Shown here: positions 11,250 through 20,428 of the stretch, piece after piece
How positions within the stretch are numbered: the stretch's first letter is position 1
Layout of the letters: every line of letters starts with the position of its first letter
Assembly: GCF_021462225.1 (NCBI RefSeq)
Contig: NC_061817.1
Span: 14,723,810 to 14,787,809, forward strand
DNA length: 64,000 nucleotides
Source of the DNA: Girardinichthys multiradiatus
Taxonomy: Eukaryota; Chordata; Actinopteri; Cyprinodontiformes; Goodeidae
Reading direction: 5' to 3'
Program-made: the position numbers and the translations under genes
Notes under the pieces: generated by a model
The model's input: only the letters and a program-made list of their open reading frames with translations
The model's database searches: none
What the model was told of the DNA's origin: nothing

Positions 11250-12050
11250 TTACCGATCTCACTGAAGCCATTAATTCCCAACTGGCCAAAAATTCATGTT
11301 ATTCTCTGCTAAAATTGATTATGGCCAATATTTCCTGACCCATGAAATGCAATTTCTGCCTTATATTACAATGCTTTGCTCTGAGTGAATGTATTTCAAA
11401 GATCTCACTGAATGCACTTTGTCCAAAATGGCTAAAATAGCCAAAAATCTGGGTTTTGTCCTCTGCCACAAATTGATTATGGCTATTTCCTGACCACTGA
11501 CATGCAATTCTACCTGATATGATGTTTCAGTCTGAAGAATTCTATTTTCTGATCTCACTGAACACCAACCCCTTCTACACTGAAAGAGTTCCCCCAATTA
11601 AAAAGTAGGGCTATTTCCATTGCCAAAAATTGATCATGGCGTATTCCATGACCCATGAAATGTAATTTCTGCATATAATTGCTTTATTTCATTCAGGGAG
11701 ATCATATTTAATAGATTTTGCTGAGCACAGACCCTCCCACGCTGAAAAAGATCCCCACATTGACAATATAGGGGTGTTTCACTTGCCAAATATTTATCTT
11801 GGCTTTTTTCATGAACCATGGAATAAGATTTCTGCATGAAATGGCTCTGTACAGCTTTAAGAGATTATATTTTACCCGATCTTAGTGAACACAATGCTTC
11901 CCACACAGAAAATTGACCCAAAATCGTTTCTTCTCTGCCAAAATTTGATTATGGCTTATTTTCTACCCAACTAAATTCCATTTCTGCCTAAAATTTCATT
12001 TTACAGATCTTGTGGAAGGTTGTCGGTCACACACTTAAAGAAAATGGACA
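11250..12050 (+). repeat. Degenerate 157-bp tandem repeat array, copy A
   Basis: The motif TTGATYATGGC followed by CCTGACCCATGAAATG and ATTTCTGCCT recurs at about 11,315, 11,473, 11,630, 11,793 and 11,945, giving spacings of 158, 157, 163 and 152 bp. Each unit also carries a GATCTCACTGAA-like section. Units are diverged but collinear with copy B (43,640-44,440). It lies just inside the left inverted arm of the candidate transposon. Confidence 0.8.
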
Positions 12051-12414
12051 AAATGGCCTTAAAATAGCATTTCATTCTGATAATGAGCAGATTAGCGTGA
12101 TAACTGTTTATTGCTTTTGTTTTTCAAAATAAAATACACTACATTGGAATACATTCATGTAAGTTTATTGTTAAATTGCATCAAATGTCATTTTATTAAT
12201 CAGGTACCACTACATTTTAAATGAATTTCCTCTTTATGAATATTTGAACTTTTAATAAATGTGCTATTTTAGTATTACTTTGCTTTGTTTTATTGTGAAA
12301 TACTGATTGGCCTCGCTTGCTTGTTCTTGGTCAAAACACTTACCTGCTAATTACAAGTCCTTTTTAAGTGCGATAGTAGAGGTTTGCATTCGAGTTTTAT
12401 GACAGTTTTGTGAC

Positions 12415-14342
12415 ATGGATCAGACATTTTCAATTCTAAGATCAATGGAACTTTTCATCTACCCAGCAGTCAAATTTTTGGAGAAAAGCAAAGAGCTTCA
12501 TTGTTTGAGGTGGGTTAATAGTTACACTCAATGCTGCATTTTACTACTGTAATTATTTGTTGTTGTGACAAAGGTATTGTTTTACAAAAATTTGCAATGG
12601 AATTATAAATGGGATGAATGAGGATTAGCGTGGGTTGTGATTACCAGTCATTTAGAAAATAAAGTGATGTGTTTATGTTTGTTATCAGACTAAACATTTG
12701 TCATAAAGTCATAAACATCAGAAACTAGGATTAAAAAACCTATTTTAGAATTTATTTGCATTGATTTTAAAGTCATATAACCAAATGCAACAGAATAATG
12801 ACATACGAATAAAATAGCCTTGAATGTCCAATTTTGGTGACCTGTGGTAGCTTAGAGTCCAGAATGAAAATCCCATACGGAAAATTCCTGATAGGGAATG
12901 TTATTTGTAATGTCAAGTTGACTTCAGTACTCAAAATGTTGTTTTAATCTGATTTAGTATCAACAAAAGGTAGTATTATACTTCCTACTGATCTCTAGAT
13001 TTGGGGTGTAATATTTCAACTTTTTAACGATTCGGTTTTCAATCATTTACTGTGTAATTAAACTATATTTGTGTATTTAAATTGATATTAAGTTTGGTTA
13101 TTGAACTTCGTCCTCAGTGTAATATTTAGGAGCGGGTTAGTTCAGATATATTTTGTTTACTACAGTTTGGAGCCAAAAAAAATAAATAAATAAAAATCAG
13201 GAGGTTAAGTTCATTGATTTATAAATAGAAATGTATATTGGTGATGTTTACATACATTGTAATTGTTTATGTAATAACACCTATACGTTTTTTCACCCGA
13301 AGCTTGAACAGCTTGGAGTACTGAAGAGTTCACCAATGTGTTTTTCATTATAAATACATTATTTACTTTAAGTGCAGTACCTGTTTTACATGTTGAAAAA
13401 TCTTTGGGGTGGTCTGTATGTCAACTGTGTTTTTTCTTCCTGATCTCAACAAATTAAACATTGATTGATAACTAATGATGTTGTTCATGTTGCTACAAAA
13501 CGTTCATATTTAGTTTTGTTTTTAAATAAATAGTCATTTCAACCTTTGCATAAATATGCAGCTTATTGTGTTCTGCATAGTTATTTTGAATACTATACAT
13601 TTCATCAATACAATATCAATAATAATGAAAGAAATCCTTAATTTCTCTTTTCTACCTCAGATGGCAAGTTATTCTATTGTCGACATGGAGGCACACCTTA
13701 TTCGCTCCAGGTAAAGGTTTTGTGTGGACAAAAAGCTCCAGATAAAGAGTTAGAAAGTGAGGTGAGATGTCAAAACTGATACTTTACTGTGCAGCAGCTG
13801 GATATGAACTGATTTTGAGAAGGGAAAAAGTCTATGCATTTTTTGTGCACTTATGATATTTTAAAAACTGTTTCACATGTTTGTTTATTAATGCGTACCT
13901 TACACTCTTGGTCAGAAAATATAATCAAGACAATACTGACAAGGCCTTTATCATCGACACATTTGAATCAACAAGCGTATGGCAGCAGAACAAACCAAAA
14001 ATTAGGGTAAGAAATTTCTTTTTCTAACCAGAATTTGCAGGTCTTTCACAAAAACGTATTAAGACTTTGAATTCTCACAAATAACATTTTGTTACATTGT
14101 CTTACAGATTGACCCAAAATCATATAAATATATCCTGGGAATAGTAAATGAAAGCAACCACTAGATGCTTGAGGTATTATTCTTCAAAATTTGATTTCTA
14201 ATTCATTTCATTTGTCTAACTATACATGTCTTTTAAATCATTCATAAGACTCAGTGGGCTAAATGTATCTCGATGGGCAGGTGATACCTTTACTCACCCT
14301 ATTCAACAAGACTCCACCTCATGTGGTGTCTACGCCCTTATG
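12415..14342 (+). pseudogene. C48 (Ulp1/SENP-like) cysteine peptidase gene, degraded
   Basis: Exon-like pieces with splice signals lie at 12,415-12,509 (MDQTFSILRSMELF...), 13,661-13,761 (KLFYCRHGGTPYSLQVKVLC), 13,916-14,006, 14,108-14,173 (DPKSYKYILGIVNESNH) and 14,226-14,342 (THPIQQDSTSCGVYALM). The last two carry the hallmarks of the C48 active site: His in NESNH and Gln/Cys in QQDSTSCG. The family cleaves ubiquitin-like modifiers from proteins. In the fourth exon the codon after the active-site His is TAG where a Trp is usual, and the segment with the catalytic Asp is not found, so this copy is inactive. The gene lies between the inverted arms 10,944-11,049 and 14,791-14,877. Copy B retains only the first exon. 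Confidence 0.65.
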
Positions 14343-14790
14343 GTATATAACTATTTGATTTTACAGAATTTTATTGAAAGGCAATTCAAATTTATTCAAG
14401 TAAATGTTTTTTAAACAAAACTTACACAAAGACTTAGACTGTTCAAAGCTTAAAAAATGTATCAAGAGTAAGGATTGAGGTAAACGGTACAGCAGGTAAA
14501 GGGAGAGATCTAGGAAACAATATGTAGTGTCAAGGATGGGGTATAAAGAGAGTGGATGAATGGTACAAAGGCCTGTGTTGCATGACAATTTGCCAATAGA
14601 TGCCTTTATGCTGTATTAAAGGTTTTGTTAAAAATGGCTATAGGAGAAAATCATAAAAAGATTGGCTGGTAGTTTTGATGAGTGTTGAACTTAAGGTACA
14701 CAAAGAAACTATGACTGGAGTGGGTACCACAGTGACTGAAGCCCACAGAGCTTTCAAAGAAATGTCCACCTAAAAATAAATTTGCCCACT
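14343..14790. other. No gene seen; 3' part of candidate transposon
   Basis: About 450 bp between the last recognisable C48 exon and the right inverted arm. Short frames exist on both strands but show no known domain. Confidence 0.45.
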
Positions 14791-14877
14791 CTCTAAACAA
14801 AACACTCAGCTGACAGGCTGGATAAACTCCTGCGGAAACCTCCTCCTCCTCCTCCTCGCCCGGTCTTACCCGATCAG
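14791..14877 (-). repeat. Right inverted arm of candidate transposon
   Basis: Reverse complement of the left arm: read on the minus strand it begins CTGATCGGGTAAGACCGGGC, continues through a GAGGAGG run and ends in TGTTTTGTTTAGAG. A short GCTGA insertion distinguishes it from the left arm. Not present in copy B, whose homology ends earlier. Confidence 0.75.
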
Positions 14878-15242
14878 AACCCGGGGCGGATATCAACATC
14901 AGAACCAGCACCAATGCACAGTCCTTACTTCTAAAAGACATTGCTATTGAACAGTCAAAGAAGACCCAATATGTTTAAAACCCTCATTCTCTTATGAAAA
15001 CGAGCGACAACTTATTTTGGCAACCTCCTTCATTAAAACAATTTAGCTTAATTAGTTTCTAAGAAAACTTGTATCAGTGTCGAAGGACAACAAACCAATC
15101 AAAATGGCGGACGTGGGTCGTTCCTACCGAGTAACGAAGCATTTACGTTTTAAGTCTATGGTGAACATTTGGTCTTTAAGAAGCTAATCCATTAGTTACC
15201 TAAAATGTTCCTAAACTGTAACTGACATGAAAACATACAAAC

Positions 15243-15366
15243 CTAATCTGTGCAGCAAAACTTTAGGGTTGAAATCAGCCTGCTGATCTTCTCTGTCCTC
15301 TTTAGCTGTTTGGGAAATCTCTCCCACTGCTGCACTCTGCCACCGTTTGAGCTGCTGTCTCCACAT
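15243..15366 (-). CDS. Zinc-finger gene exon 1 (copy A)
   Basis: From ATG at 15,366 the minus strand encodes 41 residues beginning [10 protein letters not shown] and ending [11 protein letters not shown], then a GT donor (TTAG/GTTTGT). The LHR ending in phase 1 and the position upstream fit the short first exon typical of teleost multi-finger genes, which joins to an acidic KEE-rich exon. The phase matches both exon-2 acceptors (8,299 in A and 41,361 in B). The implied intron to copy A exon 2 is 6.9 kb and contains the L2 piece and candidate transposon. Copy B has no counterpart within the window. Recognition rests on pattern, not a database match. Confidence 0.6.
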
Positions 15367-15457
15367 CTTTGTTGTTAGCTTCTCTTCAAAAGATCCTTTA
15401 ACAGTTACTGAGTAGTTATAACACCGATGCGTCGAGCTTGTAGAGCAAAACTGTCAT

Positions 15458-16665
15458 ATCTTCTTCTTCTTCTTCTGGTGTTTAATGGCGGTTGGCATGA
15501 ATCTGTAGGTGTGCATTACCGCCACCACTGGTATGGAGTGTGGTTCAACATGGATTAATATCTTATATACTCAAATTCTATTAAATAATTTTGTTCTGTT
15601 TAGGAATCTTAAAATAATTTGTATATGTTTGCTCCCTATTTTCTTTTGTAATGAATCTATTATACTAAACTTTTCTTTAATCCGTTCAAATTCTCTCTTC
15701 ATGCTTCTTCTTTCCAGCTCATATTTCAGACACTCTAATAAAACATGTTCAATTGTTTCATCCATCCCACAGTGGTCACATTGTCCTGTATTATGTTTAT
15801 GTATTTTAAAAAGTGTATAATTAAGTCCTGTATGTCTAATCTTAGTCTTGTTATTACCCTTTCCTCCTTTCTGCTCCTTCTTCCAGTTCTTTTTTCACCG
15901 GCTGCCTTTTTGATCCTATAAAACCATCTTCCTTTTCTTTCATCCCACCTTTTCTGCCATTCTTCCTTCAATTTTTGTTTGATGATGCTTTTTGCTTTTG
16001 ATTTACTTAAATGTACTGTAAAATGTATAAGATTTTGCATTGCCTTCTTAGCCATCTTATCTGCCATCTCATTTCCTTTAACCCCAATATGTGCTGGAAC
16101 CCATAAAAATACTATTGATAAACCCATCATTTGTAGCCTGAATAAAGTATGCTGTATTTCTAGTAGAATGTCTGGCCCGCTGTCTGAATGGTTATGTTTT
16201 AAACTCAATAATACTGAGCTTGAATCTGAACAAATTATTGTTTTTAAAGGTTTTATGTCTTCCACTCACTGTACTGCTAAAAGTATTGCAAACATTTCTC
16301 CTGTGTATACTGATAAACCATTTGTGATTAGTTTTCCTACTCTTATTTGAAATTCCGGTACTATGAATGCTATTCATACTTTGTCATTTATTTTCGATGC
16401 ATCTGTATAAATCTGAAGATATTGATAATAATTATTAACATATTCTTGTACTATATTTAACTCTAATATACATGTTCTTTTCTTTTTTCCATTAAAGACA
16501 TCTATGCTTCTGGTAAGATCCATGGTGGTACAACATCTATTGGCAGTATCAAACTTATTACTGTATTTTGTATATGAAACTCTTCTGATATTTTTTTAAT
16601 GATCCATCCAAAACTTCTTGTCTCTTTTTTAATTTTGTCCCAGCATGGCTTCAAGATGTCTTGTG
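15458..16665 (-). mobile_element. I-clade (Nimb-like) LINE 3' end with RNase H
   Basis: Minus-strand frames encode an RNase H domain: YTDASKINDK (first Asp), GEMFAILLAVQW (Glu), ICSDSSSVLLSL (Asp) and WVPAHIGVKGNEMADKMAKK (last His/Asp region). A basic Cys-poor tail follows, ending NVTTVGWMKQLN. The 3' end on plus is TCTTCTTCTTCTTCTGGTG, i.e. an (AGA)n-type tail on the element strand, as in fish Nimb LINEs. The 5' end is truncated near 16,665, upstream of RNase H. Single frameshifts interrupt the frame near 15,900 and 16,260. It lies upstream of zinc-finger exon 1 on the same strand. Confidence 0.82.
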
Positions 16666-16912
16666 GTGGATGTTGGGGCCATCCATTTTGGTCGCACATT
16701 TTGACGCACGCAACTCAACAGACATCGCAGCTCTGACGTCACTGGGAGTATAAACCGGCTGAGATGCAGAGTTTCGGGGCCATTTCCCGCCTGTCGCAGC
16801 ACAGCAAATAGGAGGCGCATTTCTGGTGAGACAAGAGCTCGCAGGCGAACTTTTGCTCCACAAGGCCATTCCCGGAAGAGCTTGAAAGCTGGAAATCTGT
16901 CTGATACGAGAA
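16666..16912 (-). other. CpG-richer segment upstream of zinc-finger exon 1
   Basis: This short stretch between a LINE and the ERV-2 LTR is richer in CpG than its neighbours. On the minus strand it carries GGTTTATAC about 10 bp from TGACGTCA (16,734-16,741). It could be the original promoter region of the zinc-finger gene, displaced from exon 1 by the LINE insertion, or the edge of another LTR. The 101-residue frame across it matches no family I recognise. Confidence 0.25.
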
Positions 16913-17707
16913 TGTAATGGAATTTTCTAATCAAAGTGGAGAGAAGTTGACTCGCAACAAGAGAAAATCTGGACTTTGTCTTTATAAGTTTTATTCAAAG
17001 GCATTCAGCGTTTGAATGACTCTGTCACCGAGCAAGTCAGTTAAGCAGAGCCACAAACACCATTTAAACACAGTATTTATACCAAACATGACAGTGTTAT
17101 CTCAACTTCAAAGAGTCTGTGTTTTATGACCCTAGACCTTCCTGGGGTTCAGAGGTGACAAAGTTATCTAGGAACAGACCCATCTGCACTTCCTGAGACA
17201 TCACCCTAAATGATGGGTTTTAACCATTAAACTTCTGATAATGGGCTGCACGGTGGTGCAGTTGGTAGCACTGTTGCCTTGCAGCAAGAAGGTCCTGGGT
17301 TTGATTCCCGGCCTGGGGTCTTTCTGCATGGAGTTTGCATGTTCTCCCCGTGCATGTGTGGGTTCTCACCGGGTACTCCGGCTTCCTCCCACAGTCCAAA
17401 GACATGCCTGTTAGGTTAATTGGTCACTCTAAATTGACCTTAGGTGTATGAATGAGTGTGTGCATGTTTGTTTGTGTGTTGCCCTGCGATGGACTGGCGA
17501 CCTGTCCAGGGTGTACCCCGCCTCTTGCCCATAGACTGCTGGAGATAGGCACCAGCTCCCCCGCGACCCACTATGGAATAAGCGGTAGAAAATGACTGAC
17601 TTCTGATAATGGCTTTTACAGCTTCCTCCTCTAACAGATGTTCTGAGGAGTGAGGTAACCTAAAGGTCATACACTTTGGAGCACTTAATAAAAGAATTTC
17701 CATCACA
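16913..17707 (-). mobile_element. ERV-2 3' LTR (with SINE inside)
   Basis: On the minus strand the LTR begins TGTGATGGAAATTC (17,707) and ends GAAAATTCCATTACA (16,913), good inverted termini. A purine-rich tract lies directly before it. An AATAAA followed by AACTTATAAAG near 16,990 marks the R/polyadenylation region. Without the SINE insertion and its duplicated target the LTR would be about 430 bp. No 5' LTR is present because the provirus is truncated at about 20,307. Confidence 0.82.
17245..17598 (+). mobile_element. tRNA-derived SINE, full length
   Basis: Head GCTGCACGGTGGTGCAGTTG with an A-box-like TGGTGCAGTTGGTAGCA and a B-box-like GGGTTTGATTCCC (17,297-17,309), followed by the familiar fish body (CATGTTCTCCCCGTG, GACTGGCGACCTGTCCAGGG) and a GACTGAC tail. 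It is bracketed by a perfect 14-bp target duplication, ACTTCTGATAATGG, at 17,231-17,244 and 17,599-17,612. The variable-length duplication indicates LINE-driven retroposition. It sits inside the ERV-2 LTR and is therefore younger. A 5'-truncated relative is at 48,769-48,881. Confidence 0.88.
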
Positions 17708-17718
17708 CTCCCCCCTTG
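17708..17718 (-). promoter_or_regulatory. ERV-2 polypurine tract
   Basis: Read on the minus strand, AAGGGGGGAG lies directly before the LTR start TGTGATGG. This is the plus-strand primer site of reverse transcription and fixes the 5' boundary of the 3' LTR. Confidence 0.8.
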
Positions 17719-18014
17719 TGATTACAAGACAATCACATAAAAAAGTCTAGCAAACCATCACCCAGAAAAATAATCAAAAGAAAAGAAAAAAAAAAAAAAA
17801 ACAGAGGAAAGAATATGTATATATCTAACGTCATAAAGTCATGGCCCCCACCAAGATTGAAGGTACGCAAATCACTAGGAAAACAAAACTGAAATAACAA
17901 GGATAGCAACACCACAAAAGAATAAACCACCAGAACTCTATGTACACCACTAAAATGCCGAACATCAGTAGTAACTCCCCAAACAATTTAGAGCCATCAC
18001 ATCATTATAGCACC
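17719..18014. other. ERV-2 env to LTR spacer
   Basis: About 300 bp between the end of env and the polypurine tract, including a run of A near 17,790. No coding frame is recognised. Confidence 0.5.
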
Positions 18015-19579
18015 TTAAGCAACATAAAATCCATCACTATCCATACCACCTGTCATCTCAAATGCAGAATCATCACAATCAGTACAAACAGAAATTAAGT
18101 CTACATCCTTATCAACTTTTAACATGGGAAGATTTATCAGTCTCATTACCATCCCCTTAACCATTGGAATAATGCAACATGAAAGAAACATCAAAATCAA
18201 AAATCAAAATAAAAGAATCACTCCAATCTTAATTAACCAAGAAGTCTATCCACCAGTAAAGAACCAAGACCAAGGATTCCAAGAGGAACTCATATTTTCC
18301 TTCTGTTGGGTCGTCAGCAATTCCTCAAACTTATCATGGATACTTGTCATGTTCTTAGACACATCAGGAATAAAAGTGCAACATTGTTCCCCAATTAAAT
18401 GACAAACACCACCCCGCTCAGCTAACAGATAATCCAAAGCCATTCTATTTCGCAAAGTCATCGTTCTAATAGCTTGCTGCTCCTTAGTTAGAACAGTGAA
18501 ACCTTCCTCAGATAAAGCAGTAAGATTTTCTAACTCAACTGACAACTCATTAATCCTATGGGCGGCGTTAGCAGCACCATAACTAGGAATAAGTGTACCC
18601 AAAATCCCTTTCCAATGTGGAATCCTAGCTCTCTTTTGCCGTTTGAGCATTGTCTTCCTCTCTAATAATGGGCTGATTGAATTATAAGTTCTGACTGTAG
18701 GTAGTAAGTGAGCTAGATAACATACTCCAGACCAATCAGCAGGCAGATACAGATATGATCTATTCCCACACATCCAAACCATGTTCTTAGGACACGAGAA
18801 CCCATCTCTACTAGGAAAAGTAACAAGAACCCGTGGTTAATTTATCCTGCCATGCCATACAATTGACTTCCATCGGTAAGGCTGTAAGAGTTAAGAGTTA
18901 ACACAAAAGGATCTGGAGCCAAAGATTCTGAAATAGTATAAGGATCAGTTCTGACAGGACATGGTCCAGATGTATTACTGTGGGTCAAGGCACATGCAAC
19001 TGGTATAATAGCTTTGCAACCCTCTGTCTTTCCAAGGAAATAAGGTGTGCTTTCCTCCTGTGTAATACAAATATCTGGATCTTTAATCGGATTTCTATTA
19101 TCCCGAATTCTATAAAGAGTTTCTGTAGAAGCACCTGTTAAATTAGTCTCACTAGAAAATCTACTAACATTTCTACTTTCCCTTACAGTATAATTCCTCA
19201 CCCAAGGAAAAATGACCTCCACCAACCGGTTATCTGGGAAGAAAGTAGCTAGAGTATATGCGTAGTCAATAGGACAGGTACCAAAAAATGGTGATCATTA
19301 ATAGCAGTGGAATCAACAACAAACATAGCAACTATAATTTCTTATCTTCCTCACAGTTTGATGCATCAGTTGCCACCAAACATTATCAGTATGATCTTGG
19401 TAGTCAGGAAAGTGATTAATCTCTCTTCGAATCCACTGATGAGTATTATTAGCATAATTCCTCAGATTAGCCATACATTGTCTTTGCTGTACCTTTTCCC
19501 AAATGAGCACAGGAGTAATAAAAATACTTGCAATACCAATCATTAGCATCCGAACAGAACATCTTCCATTTAACTGCAT
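18015..19579 (-). pseudogene. ERV-2 env (gamma-type, CX6CC), broken
   Basis: An envelope glycoprotein gene of an endogenous retrovirus; Env mediates receptor binding and membrane fusion. The ATG at 19,579 opens a hydrophobic leader (ASIFITPVLIW), then a surface subunit, a basic cleavage-like KRQKR, a hydrophobic segment, and a transmembrane subunit with RNRMALDYLLAERGGVC running into the CX6CC motif CHLIGEQCC at 18,378-18,404. That motif marks the covalently linked, gamma-type Env class. A membrane-proximal WNPWSWFF follows and then a cytoplasmic tail. Stops interrupt the surface part near 19,313 and 19,295, a frameshift lies near 18,835, and another lies near 18,200. The product cannot be made intact. 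Confidence 0.85.
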
Positions 19580-19779
19580 CGTGACCCTGAAGTGGAATGT
19601 CCTTTCTTCTGGTACTGAAAACAAACAGTTTTTTCCAAAGAAAACAAATCATAACCACAACTTTAAAAAAAAATAAAAAATCCTGCTGCCTCTCCTGAGT
19701 GGCTTCTGCGCTTCAAGCTGCCCTGTTACCATGCTGGTACAGGTGGGCGGTCGTTGGAAGCTCCTCTAGGTAGGAGGTT

Positions 19780-20307
19780 CAGAACCAGGATGCTGCTCAG
19801 GTGGTGTTCCAGTGAATACCTTGCAGTGCGTAAAATGGACCCAGGTGTCACGTTCCTGGACCTTTACGGCAGTGTGAGTCACCAGCAGAATTTGAAACGG
19901 ACCTCTCCACCGTTTTGTCTCCAGTGACGTCTCTGGTATCTCTAATCAGCAACCCACTGTCCTGGCTGGAACTGGTGCAGGGGTCTGTCAGCTACGGGGG
20001 GTAAGGCAGCTTTCACCATCTGATGGGAGAGAGATAGAGAACGTGACAGAACTTACAATATTCAACCTGGAATGTTCAAAATGAGCAGTTGTTATTGTGC
20101 TTAGGTTAGGTTACTCGGCTCTTCCCCCTGTATTTGCAGGTCTCCCAAAAAGGATTTCAAAAGGACTCGAATTAGCTCTGGATCTATTTCTCATCCGCAT
20201 ATACATAAGAACCAGAGGGAGAGCTTTTGGCCAGGACAACCCTGTTTCTTCACAGCATTTAACCAACTTATTCTTTATTGTTCCATTTTCTCATTCTACT
20301 GCTCCAC
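19780..20307 (-). pseudogene. ERV-2 pol, integrase C-terminal remnant
   Basis: Minus-strand frames contain the end of the integrase core (GGAVERENGTIKNKL, FEILFGRPANTGG at about 20,300-20,080). Farther downstream they contain the C-terminal SH3-like domain (KRWRGPFQILLVTHTAVKV, WVHFTHCK at about 19,960-19,810). These resemble gamma/epsilon-type retroviral integrases. Frameshifts separate the two parts. All upstream pol, gag and the 5' LTR are missing; the retroviral sequence stops where an L2 fragment begins at 20,308. Confidence 0.8.
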
Positions 20308-20428
20308 CTGATTGTATGTTAGGCCCAATCCCAACCAAATTATTTAAGGAAGTGTTCCCTCTGATTACCAGCCCCATTTTAGATGTGATTAATCTATCTT
20401 TAGTAAATGGATATGTACCACAAGCTTG
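20308..20428 (+). mobile_element. L2 fragment, plus strand, head-to-head with next
   Basis: Nearly identical to about 53,910-54,030 of the L2 at 52.4-56.6 kb (TKLFKEVFPLITSPIL, NLSLVNGYVPQA). It stops abruptly at 20,428, where sequence of the same family continues on the opposite strand. Confidence 0.85.

Larger units (their letters stand above)
1..12487 (+). repeat. Segmental duplication, copy A
   Basis: This block aligns by eye, in the same order and orientation, with 34,873-44,868. Shared landmarks are the ERV leader, tRNA-Asn primer site, LTR, Tc1 right half, LINE-I fragment, Tc1-derived short element, BED remnant, C2H2 exon, L2 fragment, 157-bp tandem repeats and the first exon of a C48 gene. 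Homology stops at about 12,487, where copy B runs into a poly-T tract. The left limit lies outside the window. Copy A is about 2.5 kb longer, mainly because it carries a nested solo LTR (2,182-3,638), keeps about 0.3 kb of LTR and keeps more of the L2. Confidence 0.93.
10944..14877 (+). mobile_element. Candidate DNA transposon with inverted ends and a C48 peptidase gene
   Basis: Two inverted arms bracket this 3.9-kb block: 10,944-11,049 begins CTGATCGGGTAAGACCGGGC and 14,791-14,877 is its reverse complement, with shared AGG-rich and GTGTTTTGTTTAGAG sections. Just inside the left arm is an array of about five degenerate 157-bp repeats, as expected for subterminal repeats. Plus-strand exon-like pieces of a C48 (Ulp1-type) cysteine peptidase occupy 12,415-14,342. 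No target duplication is visible beside the arms and weaker similarity may extend outward, so the true termini are uncertain. C48 domains occur in the KDZ/Zisupton transposase superfamily of fish; membership here is only a hypothesis. It sits in the zinc-finger intron. Copy B has just the left part. Confidence 0.5.

Noticed and set aside
14651..14941. 96-residue minus-strand frame with an EEEEEE run
   Set aside because: It crosses the right inverted arm, whose GAG repeats give the glutamates; no conserved counterpart.
16629..16934. 101-residue minus-strand frame between LINE and LTR
   Set aside because: No recognisable domain; overlaps the LTR end, the LINE edge and a CpG-richer stretch, so chance is likely.
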